DNA of 64,000 bases, from assembly GCF_040639655.1 (NCBI RefSeq), contig NZ_JBFAAI010000015.1, positions 124,001 to 188,000 of the forward strand, in the 5' to 3' direction. The notes under the pieces were generated by a model. It did no database searches. It had not been told where the DNA came from and saw only the letters and a list, made by a program, of their open reading frames with translations. This document shows positions 34,853 through 42,561 of the stretch, piece by piece (position 1 is the first letter of the stretch; every line of letters begins with the position of its first letter). A program made the translations under genes and the position numbers. Source of the stretch: Actinoplanes sp040639655. Its GTDB lineage: Bacteria > Actinomycetota > Actinomycetes > Mycobacteriales > Micromonosporaceae.

Positions 34853-35596
34853 CTATGCGGTGCGCCGGATGCGCCCGGCGTACCGCGCCTCTAGTTCCGC
34901 GTTGTGTTCCTTGCCGCCGGGCACGTTGTCCGACAGGTAGACGGGCGGGACGATTCCCGCCGCGAGCAGGCGGTCGACCACCTCGACGACGATCTGCTGG
35001 GCCAGCAGCGCGGCGGTGATCGAGGAGACGGCGCCGACCGCGCCGCCGCCGGGCAGCGGCACTGTCGCGTCGCCGTACGGCGCGCCGTTGTCGAGCGTCA
35101 CGTCGGCGATGTCGCCGAGCTTGCGGCCGCTGGGGTGCCGCGAGCCGACCCCGGCCGAGTGCTCCGCCGAAGTGATCGCGATCAGCGGGTGGCCGTGCTC
35201 CTTCACCAGCAGCGCCATCTCGACGACGGCGCCGTTGATGCCGGAGTTGGAGGCGATGACGAATGCGTCGTCCGGCTTGACCGGCGCCAGCTGGTAGATC
35301 CTGTGGGCGATCTCCGTGCCGCGTTCGACCATCGGGTCGGCGAGCGCCTCGAGGGGTTCACCGCCGTAGAGGACGATGTCACGCAGCGCGATCCGGTTGG
35401 TCGGGACCAGTCCCCCGGCCCGGCCGGCGATCTCCATGGCCAGGGCCTCGGAGTGCCCGCAGCCGAATGCCTGGATCACGCCGCCCTTTTCTATCGAGGC
35501 GGACAGCAGGCCGGCCGCCCGGGACTTCGCCTCCCGCTGCCCCCGGCCCACCTTGGCCACCAGTTCTTCGATCCTGGACAGGAAGTCACTGCTCAC
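34853..35596 (-). CDS. SIS-domain sugar phosphate-binding protein
   Basis: 247 residues, one SIS domain: FGCGHSEALAMEIAGRAGG (phosphosugar loop), VIASNSGINGAVVEMALLVKE and IAITSAEHSAGVGSRHPSG. It resembles the actinobacterial 'sugar isomerase domain' proteins found beside GlcNAc transporters. Possible acts: amino-sugar phosphate isomerase, or MurQ-like etherase; the residues seen do not decide. GTG 35596 overlaps the rpiR stop (GTGA), and ngcE follows after 16 nt. Confidence 0.8.
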   Translation of the reverse strand: MSSDFLSRIEELVAKVGRGQREAKSRAAGLLSASIEKGGVIQAFGCGHSEALAMEIAGRAGGLVPTNRIALRDIVLYGGEPLEALADPMVERGTEIAHRIYQLAPVKPDDAFVIASNSGINGAVVEMALLVKEHGHPLIAITSAEHSAGVGSRHPSGRKLGDIADVTLDNGAPYGDATVPLPGGGAVGAVSSITAALLAQQIVVEVVDRLLAAGIVPPVYLSDNVPGGKEHNAELEARYAGRIRRTA

Positions 35597-36510
35597 GTCG
35601 TTCCCTTCTCCACCCGCCGTTTACGGGTCGGCAGCTTCTCCGGCAGCCGGTGCGCGTCCACGGCGCGGACCGTCAGCTCCAGTGCCTCGGCGGTGCGCTC
35701 GTAGGTGCGCTGCGCCACCGCGACGTAGATCAGGTCGAGGACGAGCAGCTGCGAGTGCAGGGCGGAGAGAGCAGCCAGCCGGAACGTCGTCTCCAGCACG
35801 CTTGTGGTGAACACGATGTCGGCGACCTCGGCCAGCGGCGACCGGTTGAAGCTGGTCACCGCCACGGTCAGCGCGCCGTGGTCGGCAGCCTCGGCGAGTG
35901 TCTCGATCACCTCCCGGGTGCGCCCGGAGTGCGACAGGCCGATCGCGACGTCACCGGGCAGCAGCAGCGCGGCGTTGGTGAGCGCGGTGTGGCTGTCCTG
36001 CCGGTGCCAGACCGGCACCCGGATCCGTTCGAGGCGGAACGCCATTTCCCGCGCCGCCGTGCCGCTGCTTCCGAGCCCGAACAGCTCGACCCGCTGCGCC
36101 CCGGCGATGGCCGCCGCCACCCGGTCGACGTCGTCGACCTTCAGCAGCGAGGCGGTGCTCTGGATGGCTCGGGTGTCGGCCGCCGCGACCACGCTGAGCA
36201 CCTGGTCGAGCGGGTCCTCCGGGGTGATGTCGCCGCTGATGTCGGTTTCCCACCGGGCCTGCTCGGCGCGCCCGGTCTCGGTGGCGACGGCGACCCGCAG
36301 GCTCGCGTAGCCCTTGAAGCCGAGCGTGCGGCTGAACCGGGTGACGGTCGCGGTCGACGTGCCGGATCGCTCGGCCAGATCGACGATGCTGGCGTGGGCC
36401 GCGGTCTCCGGGTCGGCCAGGATCGTCTCGGCGATCCGGCTCAGCGCCTCCGGCATCTGCGGTCCCTCGATGCGCAGCCGCCCCAGCAGCCCGCCGCTCT
36501 CACCCGTCAT
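35593..36510 (-). CDS. MurR/RpiR-family transcriptional regulator
   Basis: 305 residues. N-terminal RpiR HTH (ALSRIAETILADPETAAHAS, ERSGTSTATVTRFSRTLGF) and C-terminal SIS domain (LFGLGSSGTAAREMAFRLER, IGLSHSGRTREVIETL) that binds a sugar phosphate. First gene of the operon with SIS, ngcEFG and GH16. A palindrome lies 13 nt above its start in the shared region with the divergent kinase, so it very likely regulates both arms, with an amino-sugar phosphate as effector. Confidence 0.9.
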   Translation of the reverse strand: MTGESGGLLGRLRIEGPQMPEALSRIAETILADPETAAHASIVDLAERSGTSTATVTRFSRTLGFKGYASLRVAVATETGRAEQARWETDISGDITPEDPLDQVLSVVAAADTRAIQSTASLLKVDDVDRVAAAIAGAQRVELFGLGSSGTAAREMAFRLERIRVPVWHRQDSHTALTNAALLLPGDVAIGLSHSGRTREVIETLAEAADHGALTVAVTSFNRSPLAEVADIVFTTSVLETTFRLAALSALHSQLLVLDLIYVAVAQRTYERTAEALELTVRAVDAHRLPEKLPTRKRRVEKGTT

Positions 36511-36522
36511 CCGTGGTCATCC

Positions 36523-36551
36523 TTTTCATCACTTGCTTGTGACGATGAAAA
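36523..36551. promoter_or_regulatory. Operator candidate for the RpiR regulator
   Basis: Perfect inverted repeat TTTTCATC (36523-36530) / GATGAAAA (36544-36551) with 13 nt between. Inside it are CAC...GTG arms around TTGCTT, and the region is strikingly AT-rich for this genome. It sits between the rpiR start (36510) and the kinase gene. Confidence 0.6.
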
Positions 36552-36606
36552 TTACGACCGCCTGCGCAACTAGTCAACAATGAATTTCTGTGTTTCGATC
36601 CCTGGC

Positions 36607-37542
36607 ATGGATCTGGTGGTGGGAGTCGACGCCGGCGGAACCGCCTCCCGCGCGGTCGTCGCCACGGTGGCCGGGCAGGTGACCGGCCGCGGACGAGCCG
36701 GCCCCGGCAACCCGTTCGCCGCCGGGCCGGCCGCCGCCGGCGCGATCACCGACGCGTTACGGCAGGCGCTGGCCGGCCAGGATCCCGCGACGGTCACCGG
36801 TGGTGTGCTCGGCCTCGCCGGCACCGGCGCCTGCGTGGACCCGGCAATCACCGCGGCACTCGACCAGGGCTGGGCCGCAGCCGGTCTGACCTGTCCCTAC
36901 GAGGTCGTCGGTGACGCGGTCACCGCCTTCGCGGCCGGCACCGGCGAACCCTCCGGCGCGGTCCTCATCGCGGGCACCGGTGCGGTCGCCGCGGAGATCA
37001 AGGACCATGCGATCGTACGTACGGCGGACGGGCTCGGCTGGCTGCTCGGCGACGAAGGGTCCGGCCACTGGCTCGGCATGCGCGCGCTGCGTTCGGCCGT
37101 ACACTCCTGGCCCTCGCCCTTCGCCGCCCGGATCGCCACCCGGACCGGCGCCACCGACCGTGACCGGCTGATCTCCTGGGCCCAGCGGTTGCCGCACGGC
37201 CGGATCGCCGCCCTGGCACCGGTCGTGTGCGAGGCGGCGCGAGGCGGCGATCCGCAGGCCCGGGCGATCGTCGCCGAGGCGGTCGGTCACCTGACCGCCA
37301 CCCTCGACGAGGTGGCCACCGACGGCCCGATCGTCCTCGGCGGCAGCCTGCTGACCGCCGCCACCCCGATCCGCGACGGCGTCCGCGCGGCCCTGCGGGA
37401 ACGCGGACTGGCGCCGCTGACGAGCGGTGACCCGGCGGCCGGCGCAGCCTGGCTGGCGGCCGGCCGCCTGCCCGGCGTCGACCCGGCGGCGCTGCACGCC
37501 ACGTTCGTGGACTGCGGCGCGATGTCCGGACCCCGCCCCTAG
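36607..37542 (+). CDS. N-acetylglucosamine kinase-type BadF/BcrA ATPase
   Basis: 311 residues from this ATG. ASKHA ATPase: phosphate-1 motif VVGVDAGGTASRAVV at the very N-terminus, GLAGTGACVDPAIT, phosphate-2 motif AVLIAGTGAVAAE, GWLLGDEGSGHWLG (typical of GlcNAc kinases) and a late adenosine motif IVLGGSLL. Predicted to phosphorylate imported GlcNAc or chitobiose-derived sugars. ATG 36580 in the same frame would add nine residues; neither start has a ribosome site. Divergent from the rpiR operon and sharing its operator. Confidence 0.85.
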   Translation: MDLVVGVDAGGTASRAVVATVAGQVTGRGRAGPGNPFAAGPAAAGAITDALRQALAGQDPATVTGGVLGLAGTGACVDPAITAALDQGWAAAGLTCPYEVVGDAVTAFAAGTGEPSGAVLIAGTGAVAAEIKDHAIVRTADGLGWLLGDEGSGHWLGMRALRSAVHSWPSPFAARIATRTGATDRDRLISWAQRLPHGRIAALAPVVCEAARGGDPQARAIVAEAVGHLTATLDEVATDGPIVLGGSLLTAATPIRDGVRAALRERGLAPLTSGDPAAGAAWLAAGRLPGVDPAALHATFVDCGAMSGPRP

Positions 37543-37565
37543 CGCCTGTTCGCCGGGTGGCGGGG

Positions 37566-38791
37566 TCAGCCCAGCCCGGCCGCCTTTCGCAGCAGTACCG
37601 AACGTTCCCGCCGGTTGGCGCACAACCGGGCGGCCAGTTCCAGTTCGGCGCGGGCCTCCGGGTGCCGGCCGAGACGGGTCAGGAGCTCACCGCGCACGGT
37701 CGGGACCAGGTGCGAGCCGGGCAGCCGGCCGGTGGCGATCAGCTCGTCCACGATGACCAGGCCCTCGTCCGGGCCCGAGGCCATGGCTACGGCGACCGCC
37801 CGGTTGAGCTCGATCACCGGTGACGGGGCGACCCGGCCGAGCGCCTCGTACAGCACGACGATCCGGTCCCAGTCGGTCGTCTCGACCGAGGACGCCGCCG
37901 TGTGGGTGGCGGCGATCGCGGCCTGCAGACCGTAGGGTCCGAGACCCCGGACCGACGCCCTGGTCAGCGCGGCCAGCCCCCGGCGGATCGCCGCGACGTC
38001 CCACAACCGCCGGTCTTGGTCCTCGAGAAGCACCGGCGAGCCGTCCGGGCCGGTACGGGCCGGGAAGCGCGCGGCCGTCAGCTCGCAGAGCGCGAGCAGA
38101 CCGTGCACCTCGGGCTCGTGCGGCTGCAGCGCGGCCAGCTTCCGGGCCAGCCGGATCGCCTCGTAGGCCAGCCCGGGGCGCAGCAGCCGATCACCCGACG
38201 TGGCCGTCGACCCCTCGGTGAAGATCACGTAAAGGACGCTGAGCACGCCACCCAGCCGCTCCGGCGCTCGTCCGGGGCGGGCAACTCGAACGGCACCCCG
38301 GCCGCCGCGATCGTCTTCTTGCCCCGGGTGATCCGGGCCTGCACGGTCGGCACCGGCACCAGGAAGGCGCGAGCGATCTCCTCGCTGGACAGGCCGGCGA
38401 CCACCCGCAGGGTGAGCGCCACCCGTGCCTCGGCGGAGAGCACCGGGTGGCAGCTGATGAACATCAGTGCCAGCACGTCGTCGTCGATCCGGTCCGGGTC
38501 GATCTCGCCCGTGTCGGACGGGCCGGTCATCTCGCCGGCCGCCAGCAGGGCGTATCGGTCCTGGAGTGCGGCCCGGCGACGGATCATGTCGATCGCCCGC
38601 CGCCGGGCCGTGGCCATCAGCCAGGCGGCGGGGTTCGCCGGGGCGGCGAGCGGCCACGACACCAGCGCCTCGGCGACCGCCTCCTGGGCCGCGTCCTCGG
38701 CCAGCCCGAAATCGCCGGTGAACCGGGTCAGCGCGGCGACGATACGGGCGGACTCGATCCGCCACGCCGCCTCGACCTCGGCCGCGCTCAT
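37566..38791 (-). pseudogene. ECF42-type RNA polymerase sigma factor, frameshifted
   Basis: Two frames give one protein of about 408 residues. The first holds sigma2 (ALTRFTGDFGLAEDAAQEAV, WLMATARRRAIDMIRRR) and sigma4 (AEARVALTLRVVAGLSSEEI, VQARITRGKKTI). The second holds the TPR-like C-terminal extension of this group (LGGVLSVLYVIFTEG, YGLQAAIAATHTAA, VIELNRAVAVAMASGP). The switch is at 38262-38270, where FELPAPDER must join ERLGGVLSV; restoring one missing G or C gives DERAERLGG. Length 1226 nt is one short of a multiple of three. The partner YCII gene upstream is the classic ECF42 arrangement. Indel error or fresh mutation cannot be separated here. Confidence 0.8.
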
Positions 38792-38810
38792 CAGATCCGG
38801 TTCGCGGCGA

Positions 38811-39182
38811 TCACTCGCCGGCCTGCGGGACCTCGTCGATGCCGGGCACCCGGCGAATCTCGATCTTGGCGCCCCGGGCGGCCGGGACCCGCTTGGCCCA
38901 CTCGACGGCCTCCTGCTTCGAGGCGACGTCGAGCATGAAGAAGCCCCCGAACAGTTCCTTGGTCTCGCCGTACGGCCCGTCGGTGACCACCGGGGTCTCG
39001 CCGCTGAAGTCCACCACGACGCCCTGACGGGGATCGTCCAGCCCCTCCGCGGCGAGGAGCACACCGGCCTTGACCATCTCCTCGATGAACTGCCGGGTCG
39101 TGGCCATCATCTCCTCGATGTCGGCCATCATCGCGGCGTTCGACTCATCGGTGCCCCGCATGATCAGCAGGTACTTCGGCAT
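38811..39182 (-). CDS. YCII/DGPF-domain protein, partner of the ECF42 sigma factor
   Basis: 123 residues, a single ferredoxin-like YCII domain: MPKYLLIMRGT, then VVTDGPYGETKELFGGFFML with the family DGP motif and the late IEIRRVPG strand. Such genes lie beside and are controlled by ECF42 sigma factors; their biochemical role is unsettled. ATG 39182 has GGAG 7 nt upstream. The sigma gene follows after 19 nt. A small hairpin (GAGAGCC/GGCTCTC) lies just above the start. Confidence 0.85.
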   Translation of the reverse strand: MPKYLLIMRGTDESNAAMMADIEEMMATTRQFIEEMVKAGVLLAAEGLDDPRQGVVVDFSGETPVVTDGPYGETKELFGGFFMLDVASKQEAVEWAKRVPAARGAKIEIRRVPGIDEVPQAGE

Positions 39183-39304
39183 CGCGTTCTCCTCGCTCGG
39201 AGAGCCGCTTCCCGGCTCTCGTACCCTCACGTCGAACGGATGTTCCGCGGATCGACACGGCCGGCGAAGTCCTCGCCGTCCCCGGCGGGGCACAGCGTCG
39301 CGGA

Positions 39305-39334
39305 GGGGTGTGGTTGCCGCGATCACCACACCCC
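39305..39334 (-). terminator. Terminator after the XRE-DUF397 pair
   Basis: GGGGTGTGGT / ACCACACCCC, perfect 10-bp stem with a 10-nt loop, 14 nt beyond the DUF397 stop. Confidence 0.75.
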
Positions 39335-39348
39335 ACGGCGCTCAGCCG

Positions 39349-39546
39349 TCAGAGACCGAATTCTCCAGCCTTGGCATCGTTGAGGAAGGCCTGCCAGACG
39401 GCCGGGCTGAAGGTGAGAGCCGGGCCGCCGGGGTCCTTGGAGTCGCGGACCGCCACGACTCCGGGCAGATTGTCGGCGACCTCGACGCAGTTCCCGGACG
39501 AGCCCGACCGGCTACTTTTACGCCACTTCGCATGAGACGGGTTCAT
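39349..39546 (-). CDS. DUF397 protein (BldB-like partner)
   Basis: 65 residues with the full DUF397 pattern: W at AKWRKSSRSG, NCVEVAD, VAVRDSKDPGGPAL and WQAFLNDAK. AAGGAGG lies about 10 nt before the ATG. It follows the XRE gene by 17 nt. These small proteins bind or tune their paired XRE regulator in actinobacterial WhiJ-like systems. Confidence 0.95.
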   Translation of the reverse strand: MNPSHAKWRKSSRSGSSGNCVEVADNLPGVVAVRDSKDPGGPALTFSPAVWQAFLNDAKAGEFGL

Positions 39547-39563
39547 GTGCCCGCATCCTCCTT

Positions 39564-40448
39564 CTATATCGCCAGATCGGCGGCGATCTTGCTGAGAGTA
39601 GCCCGTGTCTCGGGTGGGCCGAGCGACAGTGCTTGCAACTGCTCGTAGGCTGCCGCGTAGGTGGACACCTCGCTCGGCCGCTCCAGGTATAGCGCACCCG
39701 TCAGCGTGTCCACGTAGACCATCCGGTCCTCCGCGGCGTCGGGATACGGCTCGGGCAACGGCGGGAAATCGAGGATCACGAAGCTCCCGTCGAAGCCCAC
39801 ACCGGCGGCGTACGGAAGCATCAAGATCTGGATGTTGGCCTGCCTGGAGACCTCGACAAGGCGCTCGATCTGCGCTTTCATCACGGCCGGTCCGCCGATC
39901 AGGCGTCGCACCGCGCCCTCGTCGATGACCACCCGGAGCAGCGGCGGCTCGTCCGACAGCAAGATCGTCTGACGTTCCAGCCGGAGGGAAACCTGCCGGT
40001 CCACCTCGTCGCGGCGCATCGGGACGGGCGCGCCCTCGAACGCGGCCCGCGCATATTCCTCCGTTTGGAGTAGTCCGGGAACCATCTGGCACTCGTACGT
40101 CCGGATGACCGAAGCCTCAGACTCCATGCCGACGTAGGTCGAGAACCAGTCGGGCAGGACGTCGCTGTATCGCTGCCACCAGCCGCGCTGCTTGGCCTGC
40201 CGGGCCACCGCGATGACCGCCTCGGCCTGGTCGCCGTTCACGCCGTACACGCCGAGCAGTGCCCGCACGTCGTTGGGATGCGGCCGGACCTCGGCATTCT
40301 CGATCCGGGACAGCCAGCTCGCGTCATGGTCCACACGCCGCGCGGCGTCGGCGGCGGACAGCCCGGCACGGGCCCGGAGTTGCTTCAGCGTGAGGGCGAG
40401 ACGCCGCCGCCGGACGGTGGGGGTCTGACGTTGAGTCACGCGCTGCAT
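39564..40448 (-). CDS. XRE regulator with DUF5753 domain (WhiJ-like)
   Basis: 294 residues. HTH at about 18-75 (LKQLRARAGLSAADAARRVD, HDASWLSRIENAEVRP), then the DUF5753 sensor: FSTYVGMESEASVIRTYECQ, MVPGLLQTEEYARA, and NIQILMLPYAAGVG. Coupled to DUF397. In Streptomyces such pairs influence development and secondary metabolism. An inverted repeat TTTCAC/GTGAAA lies 52 bp above its start. ATG 40448 chosen; GGAAGG lies directly before it, so a GTG slightly upstream is possible. Confidence 0.9.
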   Translation of the reverse strand: MQRVTQRQTPTVRRRRLALTLKQLRARAGLSAADAARRVDHDASWLSRIENAEVRPHPNDVRALLGVYGVNGDQAEAVIAVARQAKQRGWWQRYSDVLPDWFSTYVGMESEASVIRTYECQMVPGLLQTEEYARAAFEGAPVPMRRDEVDRQVSLRLERQTILLSDEPPLLRVVIDEGAVRRLIGGPAVMKAQIERLVEVSRQANIQILMLPYAAGVGFDGSFVILDFPPLPEPYPDAAEDRMVYVDTLTGALYLERPSEVSTYAAAYEQLQALSLGPPETRATLSKIAADLAI

Positions 40449-40499
40449 CCTTCCGTTCCCGGTCACTCGCGGACAACACGACTCGTATTCGCAAATTGC

Positions 40500-40517
40500 T
40501 TTCACCCGATCGTGAAA
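40500..40517. promoter_or_regulatory. Inverted repeat TTTCAC-N6-GTGAAA between divergent genes
   Basis: Perfect 6-bp arms with 6 nt between, next to a GCAAATTGC palindrome (40491-40499), in the AT-rich 145-nt region between the XRE gene and the small Cys-rich genes. Suits autoregulation by the XRE protein. Confidence 0.4.
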
Positions 40518-40593
40518 TCCGCATGTTGCGGGTTTCAGCCCGCGGTGCCACCGTGGGCAGGTCACCACCGCGTTGTGACAGGGGAGGCAAGCC

Positions 40594-40836
40594 ATGCGCA
40601 GGCACCATCCGGTGCGGATCTGGTTCACACCCTGGCGTCAGCGATGCGTCTGCGGCTGCGCCTGGTACCCGTGCCCCGACACCGTAATCATCGCGCCGCC
40701 ACCGGTAGCCGAGTCGCTGCGCGTCCGGCGGCCGGACCCGAGGCGCAACGGCGCCACCGCGTTCCACAGCCCCCGCCAGGGCAACGAGCGACAGCTGCCG
40801 ACCGAGACCGGGCAATGGCGCAGCCGGCCGCGGTGA
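40594..40836 (+). CDS. Small Cys/Trp-rich protein
   Basis: 80 residues, basic. The N-terminal half has RCVCGCAWYPCP, three cysteines that could form part of a metal site; the C-terminal half is polar. GGGGAGG about 6 nt before the ATG is a strong ribosome site. Its TGA overlaps the GTG of the next gene (GTGA). I know similar pairs beside XRE/DUF397 genes in Micromonosporaceae but no function. Confidence 0.65.
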   Translation: MRRHHPVRIWFTPWRQRCVCGCAWYPCPDTVIIAPPPVAESLRVRRPDPRRNGATAFHSPRQGNERQLPTETGQWRSRPR

Positions 40837-41045
40837 GCGCACACGTCCCGCACCGGTCCTCGTGGGACTGCCTCGCCTGCGCGGAGCCCTGGCCCTGCGA
40901 TCCGGCCCGCGAGGAACTGATGACCGAGATGGACACGGTCCGGCTCGCCACCTACATGTGGGAGCAACTCGAGGAGGCGGTCCGCGGCCTGCCGCCGACG
41001 CCCGCGGTGGAGACGTTCGAGCGCTTCATCAAATGGACCGGCTGA
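40833..41045 (+). CDS. Small Cys-containing conserved protein
   Basis: 70 residues: SSWDCLACAEPWPCDPAREEL, a CxxC plus PC cluster like that of the preceding gene, then an acidic amphipathic helix (TVRLATYMWEQLEEAV). Start GTG is fixed by the 4-nt overlap with the gene before. The 3' end overlaps the convergent STAS gene by 17 nt. Function unknown; a metal-binding accessory to the neighbouring regulator is a guess. Confidence 0.7.
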   Translation: MSAHVPHRSSWDCLACAEPWPCDPAREELMTEMDTVRLATYMWEQLEEAVRGLPPTPAVETFERFIKWTG

Positions 41046-41376
41046 CCCGCTGGGAACCCACGAAGCGAAGCCGGTGCCGGGGTATGCCGGCCTCGGTGAG
41101 CGATGCCGCGATCGCCGCCGATGGGTGATCGAGGAAGACGGCGACCTGATGATCGTCGCCGAACCCGCAGGCGGCGGCGAGCGTGGCCAGACTGATCGGG
41201 TCGAGATCCTCCACCTCGGCCAGATCCATGACCAGGCGCAGCGGCCGGGTGTGGCGGACGGCGTCGACCAGGGCGTGCCGGAGCCCGACCGCGGCCTCCG
41301 CGTCCAGGGTGCCGTGCAGCTCGATGACGAGCGTGCCGTCGGGAGTGGTATTGACGTCGACCGTTGCGACGGTCAT
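41029..41376 (-). CDS. STAS-domain anti-sigma factor antagonist
   Basis: 115 residues, one STAS domain: TLVIELHGTLDAEAAVGL, LRLVMDLAEVEDLDPISLATL. The serine in DLDPIS stands where SpoIIAA-type proteins are phosphorylated. GGAGGG lies 7 nt before the ATG. Its kinase/anti-sigma partner is not adjacent; the GHKL protein at 22135 is one candidate in the window. Confidence 0.85.
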   Translation of the reverse strand: MTVATVDVNTTPDGTLVIELHGTLDAEAAVGLRHALVDAVRHTRPLRLVMDLAEVEDLDPISLATLAAACGFGDDHQVAVFLDHPSAAIAASLTEAGIPRHRLRFVGSQRVSRSI

Positions 41377-41605
41377 CGGACAACCCTCCGTAACCCGGCG
41401 TTCTCTTCAGCCGTCAACAGTAGAACCCCGCCCCGGCCGGGTCGAGGGACCGCGGTAAGAGTTCACCTGGTCACGGCGAGGTCACGGCAGCGTCCGAGGC
41501 GTCCAGCCGCCTTCGCGAGCACTTCCCGGATTTCCGTACAATCGTGTCAAATACGAAATATTACGGTATCGAGCTGGCGTGTAGGTGGACCACACGGAGG
41601 CGGCC

Positions 41606-41776
41606 ATGACGGCTGTTGGACGACGATGGGGCCGAATCGCCACGGTGATGACTCTGGCCGGAACCTCGATCGTTTCCGGCGCCGCGGTCAGGGCATCCGG
41701 GTCGGCCGGTCAGGTGGACGTCCCGGCCGACGGCACGTGGGGGGCCGTTACGCTCGGCACGAGGTCTCCGGTGTGA
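41606..41776 (+). CDS. Short secreted peptide, probably truncated
   Basis: 56 residues. Signal-peptide-like N-terminus (RRWGRIATVMTLAGTSIVSG), then VDVPADGTWGAVTLG and a stop. GGAGG 5 nt before the ATG gives a good start, with an AT-rich promoter region above (41525-41575). The stop codon lies just past the left arm of the hairpin at 41761, so the frame looks cut by an inserted element. No family recognised. Confidence 0.4.
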   Translation: MTAVGRRWGRIATVMTLAGTSIVSGAAVRASGSAGQVDVPADGTWGAVTLGTRSPV

Positions 41777-41816
41777 AGTTCTGGCTTGGTCGCTTGAACC
41801 AACTACCGGAGACCTC
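41761..41816. repeat. 56-bp inverted-repeat element, possible insertion-sequence remnant
   Basis: Perfect 12-bp arms GAGGTCTCCGGT (41761-41772) and ACCGGAGACCTC (41805-41816), with a smaller inner stem TTGGT/ACCAA. The following 55 nt (to 41873) are free of other features. The element interrupts a secreted-peptide frame. Its form suits a MITE-like end or the leader hairpin of a lost transposase gene; no transposase is left. Confidence 0.45.
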
Positions 41817-41870
41817 TTCAGTTATCGATCACCGCCACGCCGCAACATCGACGGCGCTACGAAACACGGC

Positions 41871-42548
41871 CTAGCCGCGTGGCGGGGTGAGGCGGCCGTC
41901 GTGCAGGTGCAGGGCGGTGTCGCAGCGGGCGGCGATGGCCGGGTCGTGGGTGGCGACGACGACGGTGGTGCCGTGCGAGTCACGCAGGGATAGCAGGAGG
42001 TCGACGATCGCGGTTCCGTTGCGGGAGTCGAGATTGCCGGTCGGCTCGTCGGCAAGTAACAGACCGGGTTCGTTGATCAGGGCCCGGGCGATGGCCACCC
42101 GCTGCTGCTGACCACCGGACAGCTGGGACGGCAGGGCGCCCGCGCGATCGGCCAGCCCGACCACCTCGAGGAGTTCCAGCGCGCGGCGCCGTTTGTCGAA
42201 ACCGGTCCGGAACGGCAAGACCGGGGCCAGCACGTTGTCCAGCGCGGTCATCGCCGGCAGCAGGTGGAACCGCTGGAACACGAAGCCCACCGTGCGCCGG
42301 TAGGCGGCCAGCGCGTTACGGGACAGCGTGCCGATCTCCTGCCCGGCGACCACGACGGAGCCGGAGTCGAGTCGTTCGATGGCGCCGATCAGGTGCAGTA
42401 GCGTCGACTTGCCGGAACCGCTCGGCCCGGTCAGCGACACCGCCGTGCCGGCGTCGATGTCCAGGCTGACGCCGTCGACGGCGGCCAGCCTGCCGCCGTC
42501 GGGCAGCGGGAACGTCTTGTTCGCCTCGGTGACCCGCACGAGTGTCAT
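41871..42548 (-). CDS. ABC exporter ATPase (LolD/MacB type)
   Basis: 225 residues. Walker A GPSGSGKST at 41-49, Q loop FVFQRFHLL, signature LSGGQQQR, Walker B LLLADEPTGNLDS and H loop VATHD. The DEPTGNLDS form is typical of the MacB/LolD/FtsE branch that works with FtsX-like permeases. It follows the permease gene by 13 nt on the same strand. Antimicrobial-peptide or lipoprotein export are family roles; no TCS is adjacent to support resistance. Confidence 0.9.
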   Translation of the reverse strand: MTLVRVTEANKTFPLPDGGRLAAVDGVSLDIDAGTAVSLTGPSGSGKSTLLHLIGAIERLDSGSVVVAGQEIGTLSRNALAAYRRTVGFVFQRFHLLPAMTALDNVLAPVLPFRTGFDKRRRALELLEVVGLADRAGALPSQLSGGQQQRVAIARALINEPGLLLADEPTGNLDSRNGTAIVDLLLSLRDSHGTTVVVATHDPAIAARCDTALHLHDGRLTPPRG

Positions 42549-42561
42549 CGATGATCCCGTC

